A stretch of DNA of 64,000 nucleotides, taken from the NCBI GenBank assembly GCA_034111645.1, contig JAWUWW010000010.1, positions 74,649-138,648 of the forward strand. Reading direction: 5' to 3'. The notes beneath the pieces were generated by a model. That model searched no databases, was not told the origin of the DNA, and saw only the letters and a list, made by a program, of their open reading frames with translations. The DNA comes from CANLBN01 sp034111645. Lineage in GTDB: Bacteria; Pseudomonadota; Gammaproteobacteria; Pseudomonadales; Cellvibrionaceae. The position numbers and the translations under genes are program-made. This document shows positions 1 to 9,094 of the stretch, piece by piece; positions within the stretch are counted from its first letter, which is position 1; each line of letters starts with the position of its first letter.

Positions 1-2
1 CT

Positions 3-431
3 GTTGCTGTTCCTCATGATGCTAGCGAACCTGCTCAATTTATATTTGAGGCTAATGATTTACGTTTAGGTATTCTTACTGATTTAGGCAGCATCACGCC
101 TCATGTAGAAATGCACTACCAATCCTGTGATGGGCTAGTTTTAGAAGCTAATCACGATTCGTTGATGTTAGCTTCCGGTGACTACCCGCCTTCATTGAAG
201 CAGCGTGTTGGAGGTCCATGGGGGCATCTAAATAATAGGCAAGCGGCAGAATTTTTAAGCCGTGTCGATCGATCTAAATTGAAGCAATTAGTTGTGGCCC
301 ACATAAGTCATCAAAACAATACTATTGCTTTAGCGAAAGAAGCTTTTGCGGAAATTAGCGCTCCCATAGAAAATATTTATTATGCTTGCCAAGATGAAGG
401 TTTTGATTGGATCAGCTTAAATAAGGACTAG
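3..431 (+). CDS. MBL-fold metallo-hydrolase, YycJ/VicX type (5' end outside window)
   Basis: This is the C-terminal 142 residues of a metallo-beta-lactamase-fold hydrolase; the frame is open to the left window edge, so the start and the HxHxDH metal site lie outside. The visible part reads VAVPHDASEPAQF, then LGILTDLGSIT, a CDGLVLEANHD segment, PPSLKQRVGGPWGHLNN and VVAHISHQNN. These match the C-terminal half of the YycJ/VicX family, including the late aspartate and histidine ligands (TDLG, GHLNN, AHIS). Members are usually about 255 residues, so a little over half is present. The family is predicted to act on phosphodiesters, possibly nucleic acids, but the substrate is not established. The gene ends 167 bases before the PilZ gene. 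Confidence 0.85.
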   Translation, partial: VAVPHDASEPAQFIFEANDLRLGILTDLGSITPHVEMHYQSCDGLVLEANHDSLMLASGDYPPSLKQRVGGPWGHLNNRQAAEFLSRVDRSKLKQLVVAHISHQNNTIALAKEAFAEISAPIENIYYACQDEGFDWISLNKD

Positions 432-598
432 AACCATTTAAAAATCATAGTTTATTTCATTGGGTTGCATTTTAGTGTTTATTCAGTTATTTTTAGACTA
501 TGAGATAGACCTATTTCATTTTTGTGCGGTCGCAAATAGTAATCGCAAAAATTAGTATCAGATTTGAATAAATCACGAAGACAGTAGATTAGGAAATT

Positions 599-910
599 AT
601 GACGTTTATAACAGGTATAAGCAACGATCCTTCAAAGATGCATAACAGCGATGATCGCAGAAGATCAGAGCGAAAATCGTCAATTATACGTGTGGAAATT
701 GCACATCCTTCTTTCGGCACAATAATCGGAACTACGCGCGATATATCTGACGGTGGTGCATCGGTAAAAATTGAAAACCAATCAATTCCTCCTTTGGGAA
801 CATCAGTTAATGTTAGATTTATAAAAATGAGTGGAGCTGTCAACAAAGAACCTGTCAATATGAAAGTAATGCATCATATGCGCAATACTATTGGTTTGAT
901 GTTTGCTTAA
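599..910 (+). CDS. PilZ domain protein
   Basis: A 103-residue single-domain PilZ protein, probably a cyclic di-GMP receptor in the cytoplasm. The two binding signatures are visible: an arginine-rich RRRSERKS stretch near residues 20-27 (RxxxR type) and DISDGGASVKI near residue 47 (D/N-x-S-x-x-G). The remaining sequence alternates hydrophobic beta-strand segments, as expected for the PilZ barrel. The ATG is preceded by TAGGAAATT, giving an AGGA ribosome site five bases upstream. Its output partner cannot be told from the sequence; the window also codes for two GGDEF proteins and one EAL protein that could supply or remove the ligand. Confidence 0.88.
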   Translation: MTFITGISNDPSKMHNSDDRRRSERKSSIIRVEIAHPSFGTIIGTTRDISDGGASVKIENQSIPPLGTSVNVRFIKMSGAVNKEPVNMKVMHHMRNTIGLMFA

Positions 911-1024
911 ATTTGTTTGCTGCTTTTTTTCTTTAAAATTAATTAATACGAATTAGCCCCTCCAGGATTGCCGGTATTTTTATTAGATTAATTTAATTAT
1001 TTTATCCGCGTTAACAACCTTTCA

Positions 1025-1855
1025 ATGAAAATTCTTGGCATCTATTCTTTTTTATCCACGCATGCGTCGGCTGTGATGCTTATTAATGAACTTGCACATA
1101 AAACAAACTTGCCTATCGTAAATACAGCTTCAGAGTCACTTGAAGGTGGTGATCTATTGTTATGTGCATCTGAACAGGGCCTAGCACTTCACTTTACGGG
1201 TAGAGGAGTGCCTAGTCCAATTTGCGTAGATTTTACACAAGGTGCTAGTGCTCACCGACGTCAATTTGGGGGTGGTAAAAATCAACTTATTGCAAAAGCC
1301 GTTGGTTTAAAAGGCAGCTATCGTCCCAGTGTCTTAGATGTCACCGCCGGTCTTGGTCAAGACGGATTTGTATTAGCCACTTTAGGTTGTAAAGTCACAA
1401 TGATAGAGCGAGTCCCGGTCATTTTTGAATTATTAAATGATGGACTTTTACGCGCTAATAAAACTAATGACAACGATTTACGTGAAATTATTAGTCGAAT
1501 CTCTGTTGCCAGCCAAGATTCAATTTCATATTTGACATCAAAAGAATTTAAAGAGAATATAATTCCCGATGTTATCTATGTTGATCCTATGTTTCCCGAG
1601 CGTGAAAAGAGCGCTTTAGTAAAAAAGAATATGGCTGTATTTCAATCACTAGTCGATGGTGATATTGATGCGGGCGAATTACTAGCGGTAGCATTAAATA
1701 AAGCAAAGTATCGAGTTGTAATTAAACGGCCAAGAAAAGCATTAAGTATTGCCGAACAATTTCCTGAAAAAAAATTACCTAAAGCGAGCTTGGTCCTTGA
1801 AGGAAAATCAAGTCGCTATGACATTTACCCCATCGCTAAGATGCCGGATAGCTAA
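1025..1855 (+). CDS. rsmJ: 16S rRNA (guanine(1516)-N(2))-methyltransferase RsmJ
   Basis: A 276-residue SAM-dependent methyltransferase that modifies G1516 of 16S rRNA. The SAM-binding loop is DVTAGLGQDGF near residue 105, and the RsmJ catalytic-loop signature VDPMFPEREKSALVKKNM lies near residues 187-204. The C-terminal VVIKRPRKA segment is also typical. Length agrees with the family (about 250 residues) with a slightly longer N-terminus that reads as the usual RsmJ N-terminal alpha/beta domain. It stands alone between PilZ and a metallopeptidase gene; the ATG is in TTTCAATGAAA with no strong ribosome site. Confidence 0.95.
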   Translation: MKILGIYSFLSTHASAVMLINELAHKTNLPIVNTASESLEGGDLLLCASEQGLALHFTGRGVPSPICVDFTQGASAHRRQFGGGKNQLIAKAVGLKGSYRPSVLDVTAGLGQDGFVLATLGCKVTMIERVPVIFELLNDGLLRANKTNDNDLREIISRISVASQDSISYLTSKEFKENIIPDVIYVDPMFPEREKSALVKKNMAVFQSLVDGDIDAGELLAVALNKAKYRVVIKRPRKALSIAEQFPEKKLPKASLVLEGKSSRYDIYPIAKMPDS

Positions 1856-1861
1856 TTAAAT

Positions 1862-1922
1862 AGTTAAGTGGAAAGTTAAGTAAAAAGTTAAGTAGATAGT
1901 TAAGCGAAATAGTTAAGCAGAA
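1862..1922. repeat. Five-copy 12-bp tandem repeat with AGTTAAG core
   Basis: The core AGTTAAG occurs at 1862, 1874, 1886, 1898 and 1911, so the period is 12, 12, 12 and 13 bases. It fills the gap between the rsmJ stop and the next gene. Flanking bases vary between copies. It may be a slippage-generated minisatellite or a set of direct regulatory sites. Confidence 0.8.
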
Positions 1923-1960
1923 ATATGGCTTAGCTAGGGACAAAAGAATGAGTAAAAAAT

Positions 1961-2836
1961 ATGAGAGCTAGTATTATTTTGTGTTTATGCATTATTTTAG
2001 TTGTCTTAATGAATAATGTGTTTGCGATATCATCTGTTAGCCTAAAATATGAAGAGCCTACTTCGGATCAAGAGGCAGAGATTTTAAGTTGGATTAAAAG
2101 TTTACCCAGTGAACAACTGTTAATCGAAAATAGAGTTTCAGATGCTATTAAAGCTAATCCCGATCTTGATGCATCGACGACTAATAACCCGACCAACAAT
2201 ATGGGCTCGCAAGCTAGTAAGAATGCGCTTGAAGATATTGTTAACACTATTAATAAGAGCTTTAAGTTAGAGCACTCTATTGCACTAGTAATTGGATCAG
2301 GGCGTGTTGTGTATTCCGACAGTAGCGAGAAAACTATTTTTATACCCTTTACTTTTTTTGAAAAATCACGAGAGCTTTTTGCACAAGCAGGTAAAGGCGA
2401 TTTAATTGATCAGGCGGTAAGTGATGCATTTTTTCATACTGTCCTGCATGAGTTAGGTCATTTATTAATAGCTATGTATGATATTCCTATTGTTGCACGT
2501 GAGGAAGATGCCGCTGATGCTTTAGCGACTGCATTAATGATTAAATACTTTATTAATGGCGAAAGTAGAGTAGAGCATATTGCGGAGCTTTATGGGCTTG
2601 AGCGAGAGCAAATAAAAGATTTACGTAAATGGGATTTTATGGGAGAACATAGTTTAAATATACAAAGACACTATCAGATGATGTGTCACTTGTATGGTAG
2701 CGATCCAGCAAAGTTTCAACATATAAAACGCCAAATTGGATTTTCAGATGATCGTGCCAGTATTTGTATTGATGAATATCAACAAATATCTCAAGGCTGG
2801 CCACGTCTATTAGCGCCTTATTTATTATTAAAATAA
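1961..2836 (+). CDS. Secreted DUF4344-type putative metallopeptidase
   Basis: A 291-residue protein with a hydrophobic N-terminal signal segment (ASIILCLCIILVVLMNNVFA). The core has a gluzincin-like zinc motif HELGH (within LHELGHLLIAMYDIP, near residue 164), followed by REEDAADALATALMI, which supplies the likely third ligand/conserved acidic cluster of DUF4344. The combination is characteristic of that family; substrates are unknown. Start choice is uncertain: an AGGGA ribosome site at 1936-1940 is best spaced for an ATG at 1948 that opens a 7-codon frame ending at 1971, overlapping this gene's ATG at 1961. Removing one A from the A6 run between them would join the two frames. Its stop lies 41 bases from the stop of the convergent dehydrogenase. 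Confidence 0.78.
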   Translation: MRASIILCLCIILVVLMNNVFAISSVSLKYEEPTSDQEAEILSWIKSLPSEQLLIENRVSDAIKANPDLDASTTNNPTNNMGSQASKNALEDIVNTINKSFKLEHSIALVIGSGRVVYSDSSEKTIFIPFTFFEKSRELFAQAGKGDLIDQAVSDAFFHTVLHELGHLLIAMYDIPIVAREEDAADALATALMIKYFINGESRVEHIAELYGLEREQIKDLRKWDFMGEHSLNIQRHYQMMCHLYGSDPAKFQHIKRQIGFSDDRASICIDEYQQISQGWPRLLAPYLLLK

Positions 2837-2877
2837 TTTTAGCTTGCTAACATAGATAATTTTTTTGCGGATCTAGA

Positions 2878-3840
2878 TTAAGTCACTAAATTATGCGACT
2901 TGCCTGCAAGAAATGAGTCTATATTGCCAACAACCATATCGGCCTGACATTGCAAGGATGAATCACTACTCCATGCAACATGAGGAGTTAAGATAAAATT
3001 TGAATTCCCCTCAAGTGATAAGAGAACATTGTCTTTTGCAATGGGCTCACTAATGGCGACATCGAAGCCAGCACCTGCGATTAAATTTTCATTAATCGCG
3101 CTTACTAGATCGCTCTCGTCAACCAGACCACCTCTTGCAGTATTGATTAGCAAGGCATTTGATTTCATCTTTTTAAATTCAGTTAAAGTAATTAAATTTT
3201 CAGTCTCAGCAGTTAATGGGCAATGCAATGAGACGATATCACTCGTGCTAATAAGCTCATCAAAGCTTAGATAAGTCGGTTTATTTGAAGCTGGTTGATT
3301 TTTTCTGTCGGCAAAAACAACCTTAAGACCCAGTGCACGCCCCATAGCTGCTGTAGCTTGTCCTAAACTGCCACCACCAATAATGCCCAGTTGTGCATCT
3401 TTTAAATCAAAAGTTTGAGATAAATAGCCATGAAAATGCGGTGATGTTGTCCAGCCACCATTCATCACATGGTTATGATAAGCAGATAAATGTCGACGTA
3501 GACTAAAAATTAGAGCAAAAGTGTGTTCAGGTACAGAGGTGACAGAATAGCCTGGAGTGTTGCTGACGCTAATATTATGTGCTTTACAGTATTGTGTATC
3601 AACATTATTAAATCCGGTTGCAATCACCGCAATATGCTTTAGGGCGGGTAACTTTGCGATAAGCTCTGCGCTTAAAACAACTTTGTTAGTAATAATTATA
3701 TCAGCATCAATACAGCGCTCAACAACCTCATCGGGTGAAGTTGTATCGTATTCGATCCATTGATGTTGGTGGCTCACTTTTTTAAAAGGTATATGAGCTG
3801 GAACAGAGCCTTTATCGAGAAATACAATTTTGGTGCTCAT
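2878..3840 (-). CDS. D-2-hydroxyacid dehydrogenase (glycerate dehydrogenase-like)
   Basis: A 320-residue NAD(P)-dependent dehydrogenase of the D-isomer-specific 2-hydroxyacid family. Visible are the catalytic-domain segment TGFNNVDTQYC, the Rossmann loop LGIIGGGSLGQATA, the NTARGGLVDESDL segment with the following acid, and the C-terminal TPHVAWSS carrying the catalytic histidine. Overall it looks most like HprA-type hydroxypyruvate/glycerate dehydrogenases, but substrate cannot be fixed from sequence. I chose the ATG at 3840 because AAGGAG lies about 11 bases upstream; a GTG at 3852 abuts that ribosome site and is unlikely. The gene is convergent with the DUF4344 peptidase. Confidence 0.88.
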   Translation of the reverse strand: MSTKIVFLDKGSVPAHIPFKKVSHQHQWIEYDTTSPDEVVERCIDADIIITNKVVLSAELIAKLPALKHIAVIATGFNNVDTQYCKAHNISVSNTPGYSVTSVPEHTFALIFSLRRHLSAYHNHVMNGGWTTSPHFHGYLSQTFDLKDAQLGIIGGGSLGQATAAMGRALGLKVVFADRKNQPASNKPTYLSFDELISTSDIVSLHCPLTAETENLITLTEFKKMKSNALLINTARGGLVDESDLVSAINENLIAGAGFDVAISEPIAKDNVLLSLEGNSNFILTPHVAWSSDSSLQCQADMVVGNIDSFLAGKSHNLVT

Positions 3841-3892
3841 AATTTGATTCACTCCTTATTTCAGATGCTGATATTGACCTTGCAGAGATTTC

Positions 3893-4342
3893 TTATTGTG
3901 TTTTAGGTTCTAGGCCTTGATCTTTTAAAAACTGCTTGGCGATGACAATATTAAAGGGGCGATTTTGACTTTCGGCAGCATATCGGAGTTCGTCAAGTTG
4001 CTGATAAAAGTCAATCTCGGTATCGGGCATATAATGTAGGCAAGAGCCACCGAAAAACCACAGTAGATCTCTCGAGAGAAAAATCAAAAGATGATTATAA
4101 CCATTAACAATATGTTCTACCAACCATTGACCTTGTTCGCACATTTGCTCCGAATAAGCTGTGGATGCGCAAAGTTGATTTAGGGTGCGGATAAACTGCT
4201 GATCATTTTCTGTAAGCTCACTAAGATTGACTTGATAAGGCCGCTCTTGGGCAATATTCTCTTTGAATTGTTTGAGAAGACCTACATGATAGGTAAAGTA
4301 TTGCGTATAATGCATAAATAAAGTGTCTGTCAAAAAATACAT
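3893..4342 (-). CDS. PA2817-family conserved protein
   Basis: A 149-residue protein recognised by the segment RDLLWFFGGSCLHYMPDTEI, which is the signature of the PA2817 family of conserved gammaproteobacterial proteins. No signal peptide, membrane segment or catalytic motif is evident; the composition is that of a soluble helical cytoplasmic protein. Function is unknown. It lies just upstream of, and on the same strand as, the hydroxyacid dehydrogenase (52 bases apart) and is divergent from the ABC exporter genes. An internal ATG at 4315 is a possible alternative start. Confidence 0.75.
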   Translation of the reverse strand: MYFLTDTLFMHYTQYFTYHVGLLKQFKENIAQERPYQVNLSELTENDQQFIRTLNQLCASTAYSEQMCEQGQWLVEHIVNGYNHLLIFLSRDLLWFFGGSCLHYMPDTEIDFYQQLDELRYAAESQNRPFNIVIAKQFLKDQGLEPKTQ

Positions 4343-4478
4343 TCTATCTAATGTTTATTACCTAAGTCATCCTTCCTGTTCATAAACTTGTTAGCATTTT
4401 TCAAGTATGGCGTGTTAACACTGGTACAATGGTATTTTATTGCCTTACTTATTATCATTACCGCTACGATACGTAACT

Positions 4479-5399
4479 ATGACAACTGCATTATCTATAA
4501 AGTCACTAAAAAAAGTCTATAGCAATGGCTTTGAAGCACTGAAAGGTATTGACCTTGAAGTAAATGAAGGCGATTTTTTTGCTTTGCTTGGACCCAATGG
4601 GGCCGGTAAATCTACGACAATTAGTGTGATTTGCTCTCTAGCACTTAAATCCTCGGGCTCTGTTCATATATTTGATAATGATATAGACGTTGATTTTTCA
4701 GCTGCAAAAAAATGCATAGGTGTTGTGCCTCAAGAGTTTAATTTCAATCAATTTGAAAAAGTATTTGATATCGTTGCTAATCAGGGTGGTTATTTTGGGC
4801 TGCCCAAAAAGACGTGTGCAGAACGTGCCGAAAAGTATTTAAGGCAGTTAGGTCTTTGGGACAAACGCCATGATACTTCACGGAGTTTGTCGGGAGGTAT
4901 GAAACGTCGGTTGATGATTGCGCGTGCGCTTGTACATGAGCCTAAGCTGTTAATTTTAGATGAGCCAACAGCAGGTGTCGATATTGAATTAAGACGCTCA
5001 ATGTGGAAGTTTCTAAAAGAAATTAATGCCCAAGGCACGACAATTATTTTAACGACGCATTATCTTGAGGAAGCTGAAAGCCTGTGTCGTAATATTGCTA
5101 TTATTGACAAAGGTGAGATTGTCGAAAACACAACCATGAAGTCATTATTGCAACGCTTAGATAAAGAGACGCTTATCTTTGATTTAAAAAATGAACTGCA
5201 AATATGCCCTAATTTTGAAGATTGTGAAACGACACTTATCGATAATTTAACCTTAGAAGTTGTTGTCAAAAAAGGCACTTCACTTAATTATGTGTTTCAG
5301 TGTTTGAACGAAAAAGATATTCAAGTAACGAGTATGCGCAATAAAAGCAATCGACTTGAAGAATTATTTTTATCGTTAGTAAAAAGCGATAAAGGGTAG
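4479..5399 (+). CDS. ABC-2 type exporter ATP-binding protein (YadG-like)
   Basis: A 306-residue ABC ATPase of the DrrA/NatA/YadG class. Walker A is LLGPNGAGKSTT, the signature is LSGGMKRRLMIA, Walker B is LLILDEPTAGVD, and the switch histidine is in LTTHYLEEAE. The C-terminal ~80 residues form the accessory domain of this class. An open frame extends back to a TTG at 4440, but the first ATG (4479) matches the usual N-terminus. The permease gene starts seven bases after the stop, so the two form an operon. The exported substrate is unknown. A paralogous pair lies on the other strand at 15064-16862. Confidence 0.9.
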   Translation: MTTALSIKSLKKVYSNGFEALKGIDLEVNEGDFFALLGPNGAGKSTTISVICSLALKSSGSVHIFDNDIDVDFSAAKKCIGVVPQEFNFNQFEKVFDIVANQGGYFGLPKKTCAERAEKYLRQLGLWDKRHDTSRSLSGGMKRRLMIARALVHEPKLLILDEPTAGVDIELRRSMWKFLKEINAQGTTIILTTHYLEEAESLCRNIAIIDKGEIVENTTMKSLLQRLDKETLIFDLKNELQICPNFEDCETTLIDNLTLEVVVKKGTSLNYVFQCLNEKDIQVTSMRNKSNRLEELFLSLVKSDKG

Positions 5400-5405
5400 A
5401 AATCA

Positions 5406-6179
5406 ATGGCATTGAAAGAACAATGGATTGCATTATTGACAATTATACGCAGAGAAATTGTGCGGTTTATGCGTATTTGGGTGCAAACATTAATACCGCC
5501 AGTTATTACCATGACACTTTATTTTGTTATTTTTGGCAAATTGATAGGTTCGCGTATTGGCGAAATGGACGGTTTTAGTTACGTAGACTTTGTAGTGCCA
5601 GGCTTAATTATGATGTCAATAATCACAAATTCTTATGGCAATGTTGTGAGTTCTTTTTTTAGTGTTAAATTTCAAAAAAGTATCGAAGAAATATTAGTAT
5701 CACCTACACCAAACTATATTATTTTATTGGGGTATGTTTTTGGGGGTGTGATTCGTGGATTATTAGTCGGTTTTATTGTCACCATTGTCTCAATGTTTTT
5801 TACAGATCTAAGTATTCATCATTTAGCCATAACTATCAGTATTGTATTTTTAACGTCTGTTGTATTTTCTTTAGCAGGATTTTTAAATGCCTTGTTTGCA
5901 CGAGGTTTTGATGATATTTCCATTATTCCAACTTTTGTATTAACACCACTAATTTATTTGGGAGGTGTTTTTTATTCTATAAAACTACTACCCGAATTTT
6001 GGCAAGGCGTATCACAGCTTAATCCAATTTTATATATGGTAAATGCTTTTCGCTACGGCATGTTGGGTGCATCTGATATTAATATAGTCACTGCATTTTT
6101 AGGTGTTATTGGTTTTATTGTGCTGCTCTCTTGTGCTTGCCTATATTTATTGGCTCATGGTACGCGACTGCGCTCATAA
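5406..6179 (+). CDS. ABC-2 type exporter permease (YadH-like)
   Basis: A 257-residue integral membrane protein with about six hydrophobic segments. The motif FGKLIGSRIGEMDG followed by YVDFVVPGLIMM is typical of ABC-2 permeases of the YadH type, as is the later LTPLIYLGGVFYSI segment near residue 180. It pairs with the ATPase directly upstream, whose last codons provide the GGG-rich ribosome site. It should form the membrane channel of a homodimeric exporter; no substrate can be inferred. Confidence 0.9.
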   Translation: MALKEQWIALLTIIRREIVRFMRIWVQTLIPPVITMTLYFVIFGKLIGSRIGEMDGFSYVDFVVPGLIMMSIITNSYGNVVSSFFSVKFQKSIEEILVSPTPNYIILLGYVFGGVIRGLLVGFIVTIVSMFFTDLSIHHLAITISIVFLTSVVFSLAGFLNALFARGFDDISIIPTFVLTPLIYLGGVFYSIKLLPEFWQGVSQLNPILYMVNAFRYGMLGASDINIVTAFLGVIGFIVLLSCACLYLLAHGTRLRS

Positions 6180-6305
6180 GGACGTTTTTCTATGATTGGA
6201 TTGCATCTTTTAATTAAATTTAAAAACAATTAATGTTAACCTGATAAAACTTATAACAACTAAATTTATACCAACTTAACCAACCCGATTAAGAAAATCG
6301 CGATT

Positions 6306-7220
6306 ATGACAAGTCCTCTAAACACTGATACTTCCTCGCTACCTTTGGGTCAGTCAACAGTTTATAAAACTCAATATGATGCGAGCTTGCTGTATCCTAT
6401 CCCTCGAATAAATACCCGACAGCCGCTTTTTGCAGATAGCCAATTACCCTTTGTTGGTACCGATACGTGGACAGCCTATGAAGTTTCTTGGCTAAATGCT
6501 CAAGGTAAACCACAGCTGATTTTAGTAGAGTTTTTATTCTCGTATGACACTCTAAACATTATTGAATCAAAATCATTTAAACTTTATTTAAACTCGTTTA
6601 ATCAAACCAAGTTTGATTCTCAAAGCGATGTTTTGAGAATTTTGCATAAAGATTTAAGTGCGGCAGCAGAAGGAGAGGTTGAGATAATCTTTTATGATCT
6701 AGACGATGCTAGTAATTTAGCTATTGATTTTTTGCCCGGCTACTGTATTGATGAGTGTGATATTAGTGTTGAGCATTATCATCGTGAAGCAAAATTATTG
6801 TCTGGTTCACAGTCGGAATACAAAAAAAATGAGCAAACAGATCAGCAAAAGTCAAAAAATGATATGGCTGAGGAAGGTCCAGTCAAAAATGAAATTCTTT
6901 ATAGCCATCTATTAAAAACAAATTGTCCCGTGACTAATCAACCCGATTGGGCGACAATTTTTGTTCAATATTCTGGTCCAAAAATCAAACAAGAAAATTT
7001 ATTAGTATATCTCATCTCTTTTAGAGAACACCAAGATTTTCATGAAAATTGTGTCGAGCAAATATTTTTCGATATACAAAATCAATGTCAGCCAACGAGT
7101 TTAGCGGTTTATGCGCGATATACTCGAAGAGGCGGCTTAGATATTAATCCTCTGCGTTATTCGCTAAATCATACGCAACAGCCGTTTAAAAATTTACGAC
7201 TAAGAACACGACGACAGTAG
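6306..7220 (+). CDS. queF: NADPH-dependent 7-cyano-7-deazaguanine reductase QueF
   Basis: A 304-residue bimodular QueF, which reduces preQ0 to preQ1 in queuosine synthesis. The N-terminal module has LPLGQSTVYKTQYDASLLYP and IESKSFKLYLNSFNQ; the C-terminal module has the nucleophile Cys207 in KTNCPVTNQPDWA with Asp214 as the acid, then SFREHQDFHENCVE and YARYTRRGGLDINPLR. It is about 20 residues longer than the E. coli protein because of a polar, lysine/glutamine-rich insert near residues 167-192, between the two modules. The gene stands alone after the ABC exporter. I looked for a preQ1 riboswitch in the 126-base upstream gap and did not see one. Confidence 0.96.
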   Translation: MTSPLNTDTSSLPLGQSTVYKTQYDASLLYPIPRINTRQPLFADSQLPFVGTDTWTAYEVSWLNAQGKPQLILVEFLFSYDTLNIIESKSFKLYLNSFNQTKFDSQSDVLRILHKDLSAAAEGEVEIIFYDLDDASNLAIDFLPGYCIDECDISVEHYHREAKLLSGSQSEYKKNEQTDQQKSKNDMAEEGPVKNEILYSHLLKTNCPVTNQPDWATIFVQYSGPKIKQENLLVYLISFREHQDFHENCVEQIFFDIQNQCQPTSLAVYARYTRRGGLDINPLRYSLNHTQQPFKNLRLRTRRQ

Positions 7221-7403
7221 CTCATTTTGAATAAATCGTTGCGATACTTTTGATTCTAATAATAGTAGTCTTTCGTATCAGTTAAGCTGATTATATGGAT
7301 AGTTATTTAAAGGCGAGGTAATTAAAGGATGTTTGAAGAAAGCTAGTGGTAAGTAAGGTTATTCCCGAAAGTCTATGTCATCATCTACAGCCATCTTAAA
7401 AAA

Positions 7404-8798
7404 TCAGTGGATTTTTTTGTTGCGCAATATTTCTGCGGCGGCTTCCAATTTATCGATCACTTGATCTTGATCGTAATTTTTAATTTTTTCTAAATCTAAA
7501 TGCATCGAAAAACCTTCCATAGTTTCAGAAAGATAACTTTTTTTTCCGGCTAAGTTTTTTCTAAAATCAATAACTTGATAGACTTGGATAGGATAAGAGA
7601 ATCCTTTGGCTTTAATTTGACCGTTATCTTTACATAAGATAACGTCTTTAATAAGAGCCCAGGTCTCGTGAGAAATCAAAATTTCTCCGGGTTTGCCTGC
7701 GGATTCAAGGCGACTTGCTAAATTTACACTAGCGCCTAGAGCAGTGTAATCCAAATTTTTGTCGGTTCCAAACGTACCAACAGTACAATAACCTGAGTTA
7801 ATGCCAATACGAATTTGAAGTGGCTTTTTAATGCCAAGTTCAGACCAATGAGCTTGTAGTTCTTGCATGCGTTTGCTCATTTCTAAAGCCATTGCAACGC
7901 ATTTAATAGCGTCTTTTTTAATGCCTTTACTGGTCTTAATGTCGTCGCCAAATAGAATCATGATGGCATCGCCCATAAATTTATCAACGGTGCCGTTATA
8001 ACGATTAGCGACTTTACTCATTTCAGATAAATAATTATTAAGCAATTCAGCCAATGTTTCTGCTTCTAACTCTTCGCTGAGTTCAGTAAACCCAACTATA
8101 TCAGAGAAAAAAACAGTAATACGTTTGCGCTCTGTTAAAATTGCATGATTCTTGTCGCGAATCATGGCGGTTACTGGCCCAGGAATATAATGAGATAATT
8201 TATAAACCTGAACTCGATAGGTCTCGCTATCCTTTTTATAGACAGCATTAGATATTATTAACTGTTTTAAATATTGATAAGAAGATGCACCATAAATACA
8301 AAGGTAGGCAAAAGCGCCAATTAGTACAACATTGTTTAACGTACTATTAGGTTCTAAATTGACGACTTGATTTTCTAATAAGAAAAACCCAGTAATAAGG
8401 CCTAAAATAACGCCTGTATTGACTTCGAAAGCTTGCCTAATACCACCTTGAGAGAGTGCGTTAAATTGTAATAATGTGAGTAGCAGAATGCTCGGCCAAG
8501 GCGAATAATCAAGCTCGGTGATGGCAAGCATAATAATAAAACCATCGGCTATCGCTAGACCAATAGATTTAGTGGGCTGATCTTTGTTTCGAACAAGGGT
8601 ATACCAATAGGTGGCCGCACAATAAATCATCATTATGCCTGCGATTGCAAGCGTGGTAATTTGCATACTGTTTTCGTCGGATAGATCTTTACCGATTAGT
8701 GCAGCACTTGCAGAAAAGCTCAACAATACCCGAAAATAATACTGATATCGGGGTAACAACTCTTCGAATTCTTTATCTTCAACTACGGGATAGATCAT
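7404..8798 (-). CDS. Membrane-bound class III adenylate/guanylate cyclase
   Basis: A 464-residue protein with about six hydrophobic segments in the first 180 residues and a C-terminal class III cyclase domain (about residues 225-410). Metal-binding aspartates are in VFFSDIVGFTELS and KFMGDAIMILFGD. The transition-state pair is in NLASRLESA. Lysine in TVDKFMGD and the aspartate/threonine of LDYTALG suggest ATP rather than GTP as substrate. The membrane part resembles the integral sensor regions of other cyclases but is not a named domain I can assign. The ATG at 8798 is preferred over a TTG at 8804. It is divergent from an AEC transporter with a very AT-rich gap between. Confidence 0.88.
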   Translation of the reverse strand: MIYPVVEDKEFEELLPRYQYYFRVLLSFSASAALIGKDLSDENSMQITTLAIAGIMMIYCAATYWYTLVRNKDQPTKSIGLAIADGFIIMLAITELDYSPWPSILLLTLLQFNALSQGGIRQAFEVNTGVILGLITGFFLLENQVVNLEPNSTLNNVVLIGAFAYLCIYGASSYQYLKQLIISNAVYKKDSETYRVQVYKLSHYIPGPVTAMIRDKNHAILTERKRITVFFSDIVGFTELSEELEAETLAELLNNYLSEMSKVANRYNGTVDKFMGDAIMILFGDDIKTSKGIKKDAIKCVAMALEMSKRMQELQAHWSELGIKKPLQIRIGINSGYCTVGTFGTDKNLDYTALGASVNLASRLESAGKPGEILISHETWALIKDVILCKDNGQIKAKGFSYPIQVYQVIDFRKNLAGKKSYLSETMEGFSMHLDLEKIKNYDQDQVIDKLEAAAEILRNKKIH

Positions 8799-9094
8799 AA
8801 TCAATGACTAATCTTTATTAAAACACAGTATTTATGGCTTCATGGTGTGCGATATGCAAGACACAAAAGCTTTAATATATATAAGTAAATATATCATGAT
8901 CAACGTTTAAAATATAAGTTATATATCTATAGTCTAGGTAAATCCCACTGCTTAACTATAATTAATAACATTAAGTTTTAGATTTTATTTTTTAAAGGGC
9001 TCTGTTATCTACGTTTGTCGTCGTTTTATGCTTTAATACGCTTATTACCTGATATTTTATTGATGTTCCATTCATTGTTTGTGAGTTTATTTAC
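8799..9094. other. Divergent intergenic region, cyclase / AEC transporter
   Basis: About 296 bases, strongly AT-rich, with several TATA-like stretches (for example around 8870-8935). It must hold the promoters of both divergent genes. I see no RNA structure, repeat or convincing operator. Confidence 0.4.

Noticed and set aside
1862..1922. CRISPR array
   Set aside because: Repeat unit is only 7-12 bases without unique spacers; no cas genes in the window.
6180..6305. preQ1 riboswitch upstream of queF
   Set aside because: No pseudoknot-type core or conserved A-rich tail could be found in this short AT-rich gap.
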